Assembly (NCBI RefSeq): GCF_018304945.1
Contig: NZ_JAGQEE010000001.1
Span: forward strand, 434,001 to 498,000
Length of the DNA: 64,000 bases
Source of the DNA: Collimonas humicola
GTDB lineage: Bacteria; Pseudomonadota; Gammaproteobacteria; Burkholderiales; Burkholderiaceae_D
Direction of reading: 5' to 3'
Shown: positions 8,730 through 17,396 of the stretch, one piece after another
How positions within the stretch are numbered: position 1 is the first letter of the stretch
Layout: each line of letters opens with the position of its first letter
Notes under the pieces: model-generated
Told to the model about the DNA's origin: nothing
The model's input: only the letters and a program-made list of their open reading frames with translations
Databases searched by the model: none
Translations under genes and position numbers: made by a program

Positions 8730-9173
8730 ATGAAAAATGTGGAACACATGAAATTTCATCTGACAGTCGACAACTGGGCGGTGCAGAAGGCGGACGCGCG
8801 CGCCGTGCGTTTCGACGTATTCGTGATCGAGCAAAAAATCCCGGTCGAGCTGGAGTGGGACGATATGGATGAGCATTGCGTGCATGCCGTCGCCTATGAC
8901 GAGAACGGCCATGCCATCGGCACCGGACGCTTGCTGCCGGATGGCCATATCGGCCGCATGGCGGTGCGTTCGGCAGGCCGCGGGCAAGGCATAGGCGCAG
9001 CGATCCTGCAAGCCTTGATGGCGCAGGCGCGCCAGCGCGGCGACCGCGAAGTGGTGCTGAATGCGCAGACGCAGGCGGAAGCGTTTTACGGCCGCCACGG
9101 CTTCATTCGCGATGGCGAGGAATATTACGAAGCGGGGATTGCGCATGTCTGCATGCGCCAGGTTTTCAGCTGA
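8730..9173 (+). CDS. GNAT-family N-acetyltransferase
   Basis: Cytosolic acetyl-CoA-dependent N-acetyltransferase, 147 residues. The RxxGxG/A acetyl-CoA loop is GRGQGIGAAIL, preceded by IGRMAVR and followed by the AFYGRHGF motif. The start could be ATG 8730 or ATG 8748, where the peptide MKFHLTVDNW begins; the second gives a more typical family length. It is the last gene of a three-gene run. The substrate is unknown. Confidence 0.85.
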   Translation: MKNVEHMKFHLTVDNWAVQKADARAVRFDVFVIEQKIPVELEWDDMDEHCVHAVAYDENGHAIGTGRLLPDGHIGRMAVRSAGRGQGIGAAILQALMAQARQRGDREVVLNAQTQAEAFYGRHGFIRDGEEYYEAGIAHVCMRQVFS

Positions 9174-9218
9174 CGTTGATCCTGGCAGGACAGGCAGGAC
9201 AGCAGGCAGGGGGCGCCT

Positions 9219-9995
9219 TCAGCGCGTACAGCGGCCGGATGGCGCGTGCGTGTGGCAAGGCGCGCCCGAGGGCGTCGCAATCCGTTCGTGCAGTATGGCG
9301 CTGCCGTTGGCCTTCATTCTCACGATGGTGGAAGCGCGCGTGCCGTAATCCGGCGATTCGATGAATACGGCCGACAGTATGCGCTCGGTCTCAATGCTGA
9401 CGCCGGTGGACGGCAGGCGGCAATCGCCGGAGCGGGTGGTGTCGCTGAGCATGTCGAAGAAACAGGCATCGGGCGCGCCCTGGCACAGCAGGCTGGAGAA
9501 TTGCGCCTTGGTGCGCACCACCTTGGGCCAGCAGACGTCCAGCGTGGCGTTCGACAAACCGTAGACGCCAGGCGCCAAAGGCTGGCCGTTGCGCGGATCT
9601 GCCTCGCCCTTGTTGGAATACCAGATCAGCTGGCTGCCATCGCCGACCAGCAGGTTGAAGCCATTGAAGCGAGCGGCGTCGACAGCGATTTCAGCGACAT
9701 ATTCCGCCGCCGATTTTCTGCTGGCCAGGAAATCGGCCACCAGCGCGCCGCGACTGGGCGCATCGGGCCGCCGTTCCGCCGGCGCCCGGACATTGGTGAT
9801 GGCGGCAAAGCGGCCGCCGCGGGTGATGCCGATCCAGGTGCCGCCGTCCTGCAGGTCGCGGCCGGCATAGATGTCGGGCTGGTCTTCCCACCAGCTGGCG
9901 GCAGCGCTCGGGCGCGCATAGAATTCATCGCGGTTGGCGGCGGCTATCAAGGGAGAGCCAGGAATCACTTGCCACGCAAAAACAATCAAGCACAT
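9219..9995 (-). CDS. NRDE-family (TANGO2-like) protein
   Basis: Protein of 258 residues opening MCLIVFAWQ and carrying the family-naming NRDE motif (AAANRDEFYARP near residue 20) with GGRFAAITNVR further on. TANGO2 relatives have been linked to haem handling and lipid homeostasis in eukaryotes; the bacterial role is uncertain. It is last in a minus-strand operon, ygfZ then DUF4936 then this gene, and its start overlaps the end of the DUF4936 gene by 10 bases. The N-terminal cysteine at position 2 could become exposed as in Ntn hydrolases (inference). Confidence 0.85.
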   Translation of the reverse strand: MCLIVFAWQVIPGSPLIAAANRDEFYARPSAAASWWEDQPDIYAGRDLQDGGTWIGITRGGRFAAITNVRAPAERRPDAPSRGALVADFLASRKSAAEYVAEIAVDAARFNGFNLLVGDGSQLIWYSNKGEADPRNGQPLAPGVYGLSNATLDVCWPKVVRTKAQFSSLLCQGAPDACFFDMLSDTTRSGDCRLPSTGVSIETERILSAVFIESPDYGTRASTIVRMKANGSAILHERIATPSGAPCHTHAPSGRCTR

Positions 9996-10279
9996 GATGA
10001 AATATTGACAAAAAATTCAGTATGACGAGGGCCATCGATAAGGGCTGCGAGGCCATGCCGGGCAACCGCCTGATCGATCACTTGCAGGAAATCCGGCGGC
10101 ACCGAAGAATACACTTCCATCCAGGTGTGGTGTTCATCTTTTATCTCCGCGCTGCGCTTGAGCGCGGTATTGATCTGGTGCTGCAGCGACAGGTCGGCCT
10201 GCATGGCCGCGGCGGCATGGTCGAACTCCTGGGCGCGGCTGGCCGCGACCTTGTAGTAGATATACAGATTGGTGCTCAT
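9986..10279 (-). CDS. DUF4936-family small protein
   Basis: Conserved 97-residue protein beginning MSTNLYIYYKVAAS and containing KRSAEIKDEHHTWMEVY. It matches the small DUF4936 proteins commonly found next to ygfZ in Betaproteobacteria. The frame is open for 59 codons further upstream, but that stretch overlaps ygfZ out of frame, so ATG at 10279 is preferred; it lies 7 bases after the ygfZ stop. Function unknown; the conserved operon position hints at a link with iron-sulfur or folate-related metabolism (inference). Confidence 0.75.
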   Translation of the reverse strand: MSTNLYIYYKVAASRAQEFDHAAAAMQADLSLQHQINTALKRSAEIKDEHHTWMEVYSSVPPDFLQVIDQAVARHGLAALIDGPRHTEFFVNISSCA

Positions 10280-10286
10280 CGCAGGC

Positions 10287-11330
10287 TCAGGCCGACAGCT
10301 CAGAGTCGGTGACGTCGATGATCGAATACGGCAGCGCGTGGAATTGCAGTTGCGCGCCGTGGGCCGAACCCAGATGCACGGTGCCTCCGCCCTCAAGCGC
10401 GGCCAGCTTGATCTCCAGCAGGCAGCGGCTGCTGTGTGCGCTGTCGGCCTCGGCATTGACGATCATGCCGCACGGCTGCTCGGGATCGTTGCTGGAAAAT
10501 ACTTCAGTGGCGGCGGCGATGCCGACGGCTTGCACGCTGGCGAGCACGGCGCGGCGCTTGAGCTTGCCCAGGTATTGGCTGCGGGCGACGATTTCCTGTC
10601 CCGGGTAGCAGCCTTTCTTGAAGTTGACGCCGCCAAGCACTTCGAAGTTGACCATCTGCGGTACGAACTGTTCTTGCGTAGCCAGGGTGATCTGCGGGAT
10701 GCCGGCCTGGATTTCGCTCAGGCGCCAGGCTTGCGCGCCTAGCGCTTGCAGGCTGCCGCTCAGCTGCGGCCAGGCGGCGATGGCGGTTTCCGGGCTGGCA
10801 ATCCATTGATAGCGCGGCGCGCCGTCGGCGTCGGCGACGCGGATCAGGCTGCCGTGCTGGTTGTCGATCTTGCCGTAGGGTGCGTCCGGCAGTGCCGGAA
10901 ACCATGGCGCCAGCGCTGCTGCAGCGGCATTGCCGGCCAGGCCGAGGATGGCGTGCGTATCGGTTGCATCAGCCAGCTTGGCCTTGGCGCGCATGACGAA
11001 CATCTGCAGGCGCTTTTGCAGCGCCGCCTGCAACTCGCGCGGCAGCTGCAGGAAAATATTGTCGCCGCTCTTCCACATCAGGAAGGTCGCCTGCAGGCGG
11101 CCCTTGGGCGAGCAATAGCCGGCCAGCCGCGCCTGTGCGGCGGTCAGGTTCTGGACGTCGTTGGTGAGCTGGGTATGCAGGAAACTGGCGGCGTCTTCGC
11201 CGCTGACAGCGATCAGGCCCAGTTCCGGCAGCGGGGCGAAGAAAGACGGCTGAGCCGCCACGGCCGGCGGCAGCGCTGCCAATGTCTGTTGCTGTAAAAA
11301 ATCCGGCCAGATACTTGTTATTTCATTCAT
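10287..11330 (-). CDS. ygfZ: Folate-binding protein YgfZ (iron-sulfur cluster maintenance)
   Basis: Cytosolic GcvT-like folate-binding protein that in E. coli supports certain Fe-S enzymes such as MiaB. It has 347 residues. The signature KGCYPGQE is intact (FKKGCYPGQEIVAR near residue 240), including the reactive cysteine. The N-terminal VSGEDAASFLHTQLTNDV is also typical. The gene is divergent from mltG across a 168-base gap holding a perfect 18-bp inverted repeat. It heads the operon with the DUF4936 and NRDE genes. Confidence 0.93.
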   Translation of the reverse strand: MNEITSIWPDFLQQQTLAALPPAVAAQPSFFAPLPELGLIAVSGEDAASFLHTQLTNDVQNLTAAQARLAGYCSPKGRLQATFLMWKSGDNIFLQLPRELQAALQKRLQMFVMRAKAKLADATDTHAILGLAGNAAAAALAPWFPALPDAPYGKIDNQHGSLIRVADADGAPRYQWIASPETAIAAWPQLSGSLQALGAQAWRLSEIQAGIPQITLATQEQFVPQMVNFEVLGGVNFKKGCYPGQEIVARSQYLGKLKRRAVLASVQAVGIAAATEVFSSNDPEQPCGMIVNAEADSAHSSRCLLEIKLAALEGGGTVHLGSAHGAQLQFHALPYSIIDVTDSELSA

Positions 11331-11430
11331 AAATTGTAGGCATTCCCAAAACAGCGATTATCATATTGGGTTGATTATAGTGATGTCGCAAAAAAGGCGT
11401 TGGATTTAGCCGTTTTTGCGCTGCTTGAAC

Positions 11431-11468
11431 GAGCGCCTGTTAACATTTTCAAATGTTAACAGGCGCTC
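11431..11468. repeat. Perfect 18-bp inverted repeat between ygfZ and mltG
   Basis: GAGCGCCTGTTAACATTT (11431-11448) and its exact complement AAATGTTAACAGGCGCTC (11451-11468) are separated by TC. The repeat ends 30 bases before the mltG start and 17 before its GGAG. No T-run follows on either strand, so it is not an ordinary terminator. It may be a dimeric regulator operator or a 5'-leader hairpin of the mltG transcript. Confidence 0.85.
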
Positions 11469-11498
11469 ATAAATGCGATAAATTCGGAGCGACCGGTC

Positions 11499-12479
11499 TT
11501 GTTTAAAAAACTATTGTTGTGGGTGATCTTGTTGGGCGGCCTGGCCGCCGGCGGCATGGCTTACTGGGCCCAGCAGCCGGTATTCGACGCCGGGCCTGTG
11601 CGGCCGTTCGCCATCAAGCCCGGCAGCACCCTCGCGACTTCGGTGGAACAGATCGCCGATGCCGGCGTCGGCGTCAATCCGCAACTGCTGGAATTGCTGG
11701 CGCGCGTCACCGGCAAGGGCGGCAAGCTGAAGGCCGGGAGCTACGAGCTGAAACCGGGCGCTACGCCGCTGCGCCTGCTGACGCAGCTGGTGCGCGGCGA
11801 GTTTGCGCAAGAATCGCTGACCGTGATCGAAGGCTGGACTTTCCGCCAGATGCGCCAGGCGGTCGCCGCGCAAGCCGCGCTCAAGCACGATACGGCGGAC
11901 TTGTCCGATACCGAACTGCTGGCAAAGATCAGCCCCGACTACAGCATGCCGGAAGGCCTGTTCTTCCCCGACACCTATCTGTTCGCCAAGGGATCCAGCG
12001 ACCTGCAGGTGTACAAGCAGGCGCATGCCTTGCTGCTCAAGCGCCTCAGCCAGGCATGGGAAGGGCGCGATGCTACGCTGCCATACAAGACTCCCTACGA
12101 AGCCCTGATCATGGCCTCCATCGTGGAAAAGGAAACCGGCCGCCGCGCCGACCGCAGCACGATCGCCGGCGTTTTCGTCAACCGCCTGAAGATCGGCATG
12201 CTGCTGCAGACCGACCCCACCGTGATCTACGGCATGGGAGAGCAGTACCAGGGCATCATCCGCAAGCGCGACCTGACCACCGACACGCCTTACAATACCT
12301 ACACGCGCGCCGGCCTGCCGCCGACGCCGATTGCCTTGCCCGGCGCCGAGTCGATCGCGGCGGCGCTGCATCCGGCGCAAACCGACGCCTTGTACTTCGT
12401 TGCCCGCGGCGATGGCAGCAGCCATTTCTCCAGCAGCCTCGGCGAGCATAACCAGGCGGTCAATCAGTATCAGCGCTAG
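11499..12479 (+). CDS. mltG: Endolytic murein transglycosylase MltG
   Basis: Inner-membrane lytic transglycosylase that cuts nascent glycan strands. It has 326 residues with an N-terminal anchor (KKLLLWVILLGGLAAGG), a LysM-like region, and the catalytic YceG segment with the active glutamate in MASIVEKETGR. The later TDPTVIYG and YNTYTRAGLPPTPI are diagnostic. The start is a TTG at 11499 with GGAG 9 bases upstream; no ATG lies nearby in frame. It precedes tmk and holB, as in many proteobacteria. Confidence 0.94.
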   Translation: MFKKLLLWVILLGGLAAGGMAYWAQQPVFDAGPVRPFAIKPGSTLATSVEQIADAGVGVNPQLLELLARVTGKGGKLKAGSYELKPGATPLRLLTQLVRGEFAQESLTVIEGWTFRQMRQAVAAQAALKHDTADLSDTELLAKISPDYSMPEGLFFPDTYLFAKGSSDLQVYKQAHALLLKRLSQAWEGRDATLPYKTPYEALIMASIVEKETGRRADRSTIAGVFVNRLKIGMLLQTDPTVIYGMGEQYQGIIRKRDLTTDTPYNTYTRAGLPPTPIALPGAESIAAALHPAQTDALYFVARGDGSSHFSSSLGEHNQAVNQYQR

Positions 12480-12570
12480 ATTTCTCGCCGATGGGCGATA
12501 ATAGTAAAAATAGTACGCAGCAGTAGCGCAACTCAATAGCGTGAAACAGCTTCACAAACAGATTAAGACA

Positions 12571-13200
12571 ATGGCATCAGGAAAATTCATCACATTCGAA
12601 GGCATAGACGGCGCCGGCAAGTCGACCCATATCGGCTTTGTCGCCGATCTGCTGTGCAGCCACGGCCTGACGGTTGTCACCAGCCGCGAACCGGGCGGCA
12701 CCGACTTGGGCGAAGCGCTGCGCGAAGTGCTGCTGCACCAGAAAATGCACCTGGAAACCGAGGCCATGCTGATGTTCGCGGCGCGCCGCGAACACCTGGC
12801 GCAAGTCATCGAACCGGCGCTGGCGCGCGGCGACTGGGTGATTTCGGACCGTTTCAGCGACGCCACCTTCGCCTATCAGGGCGGCGGCCGGCAATTGTCG
12901 CTGGCCAAGCTGGAAGCGCTGGAGCAATGGGTGCATCCGCATCTGCAGCCGGACCTGACCTTGCTGTTCGACGTGCCGCTGGAAGTGGCGCGCGAGCGTC
13001 TCGACGCCAGCCGCACGCTGGACAAGTTCGAACAGGAAAAATCGGACTTCTTCGCCGCCACGCGCGCAGAGTACCTGCGCCGCGCCGCCCAGTTTCCCGA
13101 ACGCTTCCAGATCATCGACGCTACCCGGACGATTGCCGAGGTCCGGCAGGCGCTGACCCGCATCATCGCAGCATTATGTGCAGAACAGGCCAAGCCTTGA
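12571..13200 (+). CDS. tmk: Thymidylate kinase
   Basis: Cytosolic dTMP kinase, 209 residues from ATG 12571. The P-loop is [11 protein letters not shown] (residues 9-19), the dTMP-binding element is SREPGGT, followed by [15 protein letters not shown] and a LID-like region. The frame extends to a GTG at 12541, but the conserved start sits at [11 protein letters not shown]. The gene lies between mltG and holB; the 22-base gap to holB suggests co-transcription. Confidence 0.95.
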   Translation: MASGKFITFEGIDGAGKSTHIGFVADLLCSHGLTVVTSREPGGTDLGEALREVLLHQKMHLETEAMLMFAARREHLAQVIEPALARGDWVISDRFSDATFAYQGGGRQLSLAKLEALEQWVHPHLQPDLTLLFDVPLEVARERLDASRTLDKFEQEKSDFFAATRAEYLRRAAQFPERFQIIDATRTIAEVRQALTRIIAALCAEQAKP

Positions 13201-13222
13201 CGCAGACTGATAAGGCACGTGC

Positions 13223-14266
13223 ATGAGTGATACCTTGTTCCCCTGGCAGGGCGATATCTGGCAGCAGCTGCAGCAGATGCGCGCGCGGCTGCCGCACGCG
13301 ATCCTGTTCCATGGCGCCGAAGGCATAGGCAAAACCGCCTTTGCGGAACAGTTCGCCCAATCCCTGCTGTGCGAAACACCGCAGCCGGATGGCCATGCCT
13401 GCGGCGCATGCGGCTCCTGCGGCTGGTTCGTGCAGTACAACCACCCCGATTACCGCCGCGTGCGGCCCGAGATCCTGGACGGTGACGACGCCGGCGAGGG
13501 CGATGGCGCCGAAGGCGAGGCGGGCGACGCTAAAAAGACCGCCAAGTCGGCCAAGGCGCCGTCCAAGGAAATCAAGATCGACCAGATCCGCGCCCTGGCC
13601 GGCTTCATGAACATTTCCACCCATCGCCAGGGCCAGCGCGTGGTGCTGCTGTATCCGGCCGAGGCGCTCAATACCGCCGCCGCCAATGCCTTGCTGAAGA
13701 CACTGGAAGAGCCGCCGCCGAATACCGTGTTCCTGCTCAGTTCCAATAGCCTGGACCGGCTGCTGCCGACCGTCCTCTCGCGCTGCCGCAAGTTCGCGAT
13801 GCCGCTGCCTTCGCGCGAGCAGGCGCTGACCTGGCTGCGCCAGCAGGAGGTCAAGGATGCCGATGTCTGGCTGGCCGAGCAGGGCGGTGCGCCTCTGACC
13901 GCCTATGCGCAGTCGCAAAGCGACGGGCGCGAGCTGGTCGACGAGTTCTTGCAGCATCTGACCCGGCCCGGCATCGACGGCGCGCTGAAATGCGCCGAGC
14001 ACTTGCAGAAAACCCCTGTGGCCGAGCTGGTGGCGTGGCAACAACGCTGGCTGTACGATCTGTTTTCGCTTAAATTGTGCGGCACAATCCGGTATTATCC
14101 CCGGTATGAAAAGGCGCTTGCCGGATTGGCCGCCAAAGTCGAGACCGGTGCTTTGCTGCGAGCCCTGAAAAGCAGCAACGAGCGTCGCGCGGTCGCCGAA
14201 CATCCGCTCTCGGCGCGCCTGTTTATTGAAGAAATGCTGCTGGATTACGCCAGCATGTTTGCTTGA
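13223..14266 (+). CDS. holB: DNA polymerase III subunit delta'
   Basis: Clamp-loader subunit of the replicative polymerase, 347 residues. It has a P-loop-like GAEGIGKTAF, the zinc-binding cysteine set in CETPQPDGHACGACGSCG (near residues 52-70), the sensor region ANALLKTLEEPP and SRCRKF. An acidic/Ala/Lys-rich insertion (about residues 90-115) separates the zinc module from the AAA+ core, a common length variation. It lies in the mltG-tmk-holB-pilZ order. Confidence 0.94.
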   Translation: MSDTLFPWQGDIWQQLQQMRARLPHAILFHGAEGIGKTAFAEQFAQSLLCETPQPDGHACGACGSCGWFVQYNHPDYRRVRPEILDGDDAGEGDGAEGEAGDAKKTAKSAKAPSKEIKIDQIRALAGFMNISTHRQGQRVVLLYPAEALNTAAANALLKTLEEPPPNTVFLLSSNSLDRLLPTVLSRCRKFAMPLPSREQALTWLRQQEVKDADVWLAEQGGAPLTAYAQSQSDGRELVDEFLQHLTRPGIDGALKCAEHLQKTPVAELVAWQQRWLYDLFSLKLCGTIRYYPRYEKALAGLAAKVETGALLRALKSSNERRAVAEHPLSARLFIEEMLLDYASMFA

Positions 14267-14286
14267 ATTTTGCTTATAGGATCAAG

Positions 14287-14667
14287 ATGGCAGAGAACAC
14301 CACAATCCCGGCCGAGCCGGTCAAATTATCCCGGCCGTCGGTATTGTCGCTGGTAATCAAAGAAAAATCGGCGCTGTACGCCGCTTACATGCCGTTCCTG
14401 ACCAATGGCGGCATCTTCGTGCCGACCAACAAGACCTATCATCTGGGCGATGAAATCTACCTGATCCTGAGCTTGATGGACGACGGCACCAAGTACCCGA
14501 TTGCCGCCAAGGTGGCGTGGATCACGCCGAAGAATGCCAATAACAACAAGGCGCAGGGCGTCGGCGTGCATTTCCCTGACGACGACAGCGGCCAGCGGCT
14601 GCGCAAGCGGATCGAGGAAGTGCTGGGCTCGGCGCTGGGTTCGGCGCGTCCGACTCATACTTATTAA
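14287..14667 (+). CDS. PilZ-domain protein (type IV pilus / c-di-GMP related)
   Basis: Cytosolic PilZ protein, 126 residues from ATG 14287, which has AGGA just upstream. The sequence FLTNGGIFVPTNKTYHLGDEIYLILSLMDDGTKYPIAAKVAWITPK matches the PilZ encoded next to holB in many proteobacteria, where it is needed for type IV pilus assembly. The RxxxR and D/NxSxxG c-di-GMP motifs are not evident, as in Pseudomonas PilZ itself, so it probably does not bind c-di-GMP. Confidence 0.88.
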   Translation: MAENTTIPAEPVKLSRPSVLSLVIKEKSALYAAYMPFLTNGGIFVPTNKTYHLGDEIYLILSLMDDGTKYPIAAKVAWITPKNANNNKAQGVGVHFPDDDSGQRLRKRIEEVLGSALGSARPTHTY

Positions 14668-14683
14668 ATAAACATACAGCAGC

Positions 14684-15205
14684 ATGGATCATATGGACTA
14701 CAGCTTCAGGCTCGCCACGCAGCAGGACTTGCCGGCGATCGTCGCCATCTACAACAGCACCGTCGCCTCGCGCGAAGTGACGGCCGATACCGAACCGGTC
14801 ACCGTGGCTTCGCGCCAGGACTGGTTCGACCATCACAATCCGGAACGCCGGCCGCTGTGGGTGGTGGAGCAGGAGGGGGACGATGGCCGGAAGTCGCTGC
14901 TGGGATGGTTGTCGTATTCCGATTTCTACGGCCGTCCTGCCTATGCAGGCACTGCCGAGCTGTCGATCTACATCCACGAAGATGCGCGCGGCAAGGGCAT
15001 GGGCCGCTATCTGCTGGGGCAAGCCATTGCGCATGCCCCGAGCATCGGCGTGCACACCTTGCTGGGCTTCGTGTTCGGCCATAACCAGCCAAGCCTGAAG
15101 CTGTTCGATGCCTTCGGCTTCGAGCGCTGGGCCAATATGCCGCGCGTCGCCACCCTCGATGGCATTGAGCGCGATCTGGTGATCCTGGGCAAGCGCGTCG
15201 CCTGA
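14684..15205 (+). CDS. GNAT acetyltransferase of the phosphinothricin/methionine-sulfoximine type
   Basis: Acetyltransferase of 173 residues similar to PAT/MnaT proteins. The YNSTVASREVTADTEPV, SIYIHEDARGKGMGRYLL (acetyl-CoA loop) and FGHNQPSLKLFDAFGFERW segments are typical. The likely substrates of this group are amino acid analogues such as methionine sulfoximine. Starts at 14684 and 14693 are both possible. It lies between the PilZ gene and rdgB, and no operon partner is suggested. Confidence 0.85.
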   Translation: MDHMDYSFRLATQQDLPAIVAIYNSTVASREVTADTEPVTVASRQDWFDHHNPERRPLWVVEQEGDDGRKSLLGWLSYSDFYGRPAYAGTAELSIYIHEDARGKGMGRYLLGQAIAHAPSIGVHTLLGFVFGHNQPSLKLFDAFGFERWANMPRVATLDGIERDLVILGKRVA

Positions 15206-15285
15206 AACGCATTTAAGCCCTGTCCGACGCAATTTCCTGCCGCTGCTAAAGTAGCGGTTTTCCCCTATTCTGTTTTGAGTTGCCT

Positions 15286-15870
15286 ATGTCACGCACCCTG
15301 GTTCTAGCCTCCAACAACGCCGGAAAATTAAAAGAATTCGGCCAATTGCTGGCGCAGATCGATTTCGACGTCCGTCCGCAAGGCGAATTCGACGTCCCCG
15401 AGGCGGAAGAACCGTATCTGACATTTGTCGAAAACGCCCTGACCAAGGCCCGCCACGCCTCGCGCCTGACCGGCCTGCCGGCGCTGGCCGACGATTCCGG
15501 GGTTTGCGTCAACGCCCTCGGAGGCGCCCCTGGCGTACTGTCGGCGCGCTATGCCGGCGAACCGAAGTCCGATGCCGAAAACAACCGCAAGCTGATCGCC
15601 GACCTGGCGCCGCATGCGGACAAATCGGCCTATTATTACTGTGTGCTGGTGTTTGTACGCCATGCTGACGATCCGCAGCCGGTGATCGCCGACGGCCGCT
15701 GGAACGGCCAGATCATCAGCGAAGCGCGCGGCGCCGGCGGTTTCGGCTACGACCCGTACTTCCTGGTCACGGAGCACAACAAGACCGCAGCGGAATTCAC
15801 CGCCGCGGAAAAGAACGCCATCTCGCATCGCGGCCAGGCCCTGCGGGCGCTGGTAGAGAAACTGCGATGA
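15286..15870 (+). CDS. rdgB: dITP/XTP pyrophosphatase (RdgB/HAM1)
   Basis: House-cleaning nucleotide pyrophosphatase that removes dITP, ITP and XTP, 194 residues. It starts SRTLVLASNNAGKLKEF and has the family motifs ADDSGVCVNALGGAPGVLSARYAG and GAGGFGYDPYF, ending SHRGQALRAL. ATG 15286 is preferred to a TTG two codons earlier. Its TGA overlaps the hemW ATG (ATGA), so the two genes are translationally coupled. Confidence 0.95.
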   Translation: MSRTLVLASNNAGKLKEFGQLLAQIDFDVRPQGEFDVPEAEEPYLTFVENALTKARHASRLTGLPALADDSGVCVNALGGAPGVLSARYAGEPKSDAENNRKLIADLAPHADKSAYYYCVLVFVRHADDPQPVIADGRWNGQIISEARGAGGFGYDPYFLVTEHNKTAAEFTAAEKNAISHRGQALRALVEKLR

Positions 15871-17123
15871 TCCCGATCAAGCCCATCGGCATGCCCGGCC
15901 AGGCCAAAAGTACGCCAGCGGACAAGCCTTCCGCCGCCGCCCAGGCCGCATTGGCCTATTTGCAGCCGGGCGCGCTCAGCCTGAGCGCCTTGCCGCCGCT
16001 GTCGCTGTACATCCATTTTCCCTGGTGCGTGAAGAAGTGTCCGTACTGCGATTTCAATTCGCACGAAGCCAAGGGCGGTTTTCCGGAAGAGGAATACCTG
16101 GCCGCCTTGCGCGCCGACCTGGAAGCCTCGCTGCCGCTGATCTGGGGCCGCAAGATCTACACCATCTTCATCGGCGGCGGTACGCCCAGCCTGATGTCGG
16201 CAGCCGGACTGGATCGCCTGATGTCGGACGTGCGTTCGCTGCTGCCGCTGGACGGCGCCGCGGAAATCACCATGGAAGCCAATCCCGGCACCTTTGAAGT
16301 CGAGAAATTCAAGTCCTATCGCAACAGCGGCATCAACCGCTTGTCGATCGGCATCCAAAGCTTCAACGGCCGCCACCTGCAGGCGCTGGGGCGGATCCAC
16401 GACGACGGCGAAGCGCGCCGCGCGGTCGAGATCGCTCACGCGACCTTCGACAATTTCAATCTCGACCTGATGTATGCGTTGCCGTCGCAAACGCTGGAAG
16501 AGGCGCGGCAAGACGTTGCCACCGCCATCGCCTTTGCGCCGCCGCATCTGTCGCTGTACCACCTGACGCTGGAGCCCAACACCTACTTCGCCAAGTATCC
16601 GCCGGTGATTCCCGACGACGACGCCAGCGCCGAAATGCAAGACATGATCAGCGCCCACACTGGCGCCGCCGGCTACGGCCACTACGAAGTATCGGCCTAT
16701 GCCCAGGCCGGGCGGCAGGCGCGCCACAATCTCAACTACTGGCAGTTCGGCGACTATCTCGGCATCGGCGCCGGCGCCCACAGCAAGCTGTCGTTCCCGC
16801 ACCGCGTGATCCGCCAGATGCGCTACAAGCAGCCCAAGGCGTATCTGGAGCACAGCCGGCTGGGCAATGTGGTGCAGGAAGAAACGGAAATCGGCCGCGA
16901 CGACCTCGGTTTCGAGTTCATGCTGAATGCGCTACGCCTGAATGGCGGCTTCGAGGTCAACCTGTTTAGCGAACGCACCGGCCTGGCGCTGAATACGATA
17001 GAAAAATCGCTGAACCAGGCGGAAGCCAAGGGCTTGCTGTACCGCGACCACAAACTCATCAAGCCGACCGTGCTGGGGCAGCGGTTTTTGAATGATTTGC
17101 AGCAAATGTTCCTGCTGGATTGA
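15867..17123 (+). CDS. hemW: Radical SAM haem chaperone HemW
   Basis: HemN-like radical SAM protein of 418 residues that acts in haem delivery. The cluster motif is CVKKCPYCDF (CxxxCxxC, near residues 54-61). Further HemW features are FIGGGTPSLM, EANPGTFE and SIGIQSFNGRHLQALGR. A ~45-residue Ala/Pro-rich N-terminal extension precedes the radical SAM core. It is coupled to rdgB by a 4-base overlap and followed by tRNA-Ser. Confidence 0.93.
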   Translation: MIPIKPIGMPGQAKSTPADKPSAAAQAALAYLQPGALSLSALPPLSLYIHFPWCVKKCPYCDFNSHEAKGGFPEEEYLAALRADLEASLPLIWGRKIYTIFIGGGTPSLMSAAGLDRLMSDVRSLLPLDGAAEITMEANPGTFEVEKFKSYRNSGINRLSIGIQSFNGRHLQALGRIHDDGEARRAVEIAHATFDNFNLDLMYALPSQTLEEARQDVATAIAFAPPHLSLYHLTLEPNTYFAKYPPVIPDDDASAEMQDMISAHTGAAGYGHYEVSAYAQAGRQARHNLNYWQFGDYLGIGAGAHSKLSFPHRVIRQMRYKQPKAYLEHSRLGNVVQEETEIGRDDLGFEFMLNALRLNGGFEVNLFSERTGLALNTIEKSLNQAEAKGLLYRDHKLIKPTVLGQRFLNDLQQMFLLD

Positions 17124-17197
17124 GCTGTTTTCCCGGCTGAGCCAGGATAATTTGCATAAAAAGCGGGGCGGCTATCGTTAAGTTGTTGCAAATTGGG

Positions 17198-17203
17198 TAT
17201 AAT
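17198..17203 (+). promoter_or_regulatory. Likely -10 element of the tRNA-Ser promoter
   Basis: TATAAT lies 12 bases before the tRNA 5' end, as expected for a stable-RNA promoter. A convincing -35 hexamer at the right spacing is not seen. Confidence 0.55.
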
Positions 17204-17215
17204 TACGTCCTTTCC

Positions 17216-17305
17216 GGAAGTGTGGCCGAGTGGTTGAAGGCACTAGTCTTGAAAACTAGCGACGGTTTATCCCGTTCGTGAGTTCGAATCTCACCGCTTC
17301 CGCCA
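17216..17305 (+). tRNA. tRNA-Ser (anticodon UGA)
   Basis: Ninety bases including encoded CCA. The acceptor arm pairs GGAAGTG with CGCTTCC. The anticodon stem is CTAGT/ACTAG around the loop CTTGAAA, giving anticodon UGA. A long variable arm (class II) and a TTCGAAT T-loop are present. A -10 box lies upstream and an intrinsic terminator downstream. Confidence 0.97.
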
Positions 17306-17310
17306 GATCC

Positions 17311-17345
17311 AAGCAAAACGGCCCTCTACGGGCCGTTTTGCTTTT
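17311..17345 (+). terminator. Intrinsic terminator of tRNA-Ser
   Basis: Arms at 17311-17324 and 17330-17343 form a 14-bp perfect stem (core AAAACGGCCC / GGGCCGTTTT) with a 5-base loop TCTAC, followed by a short T-run. Confidence 0.85.
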
Positions 17346-17396
17346 CTGGCAAATTTTTTGCAAAACAATCGTTTCTGTTCGTTTGCGCACCGAATT

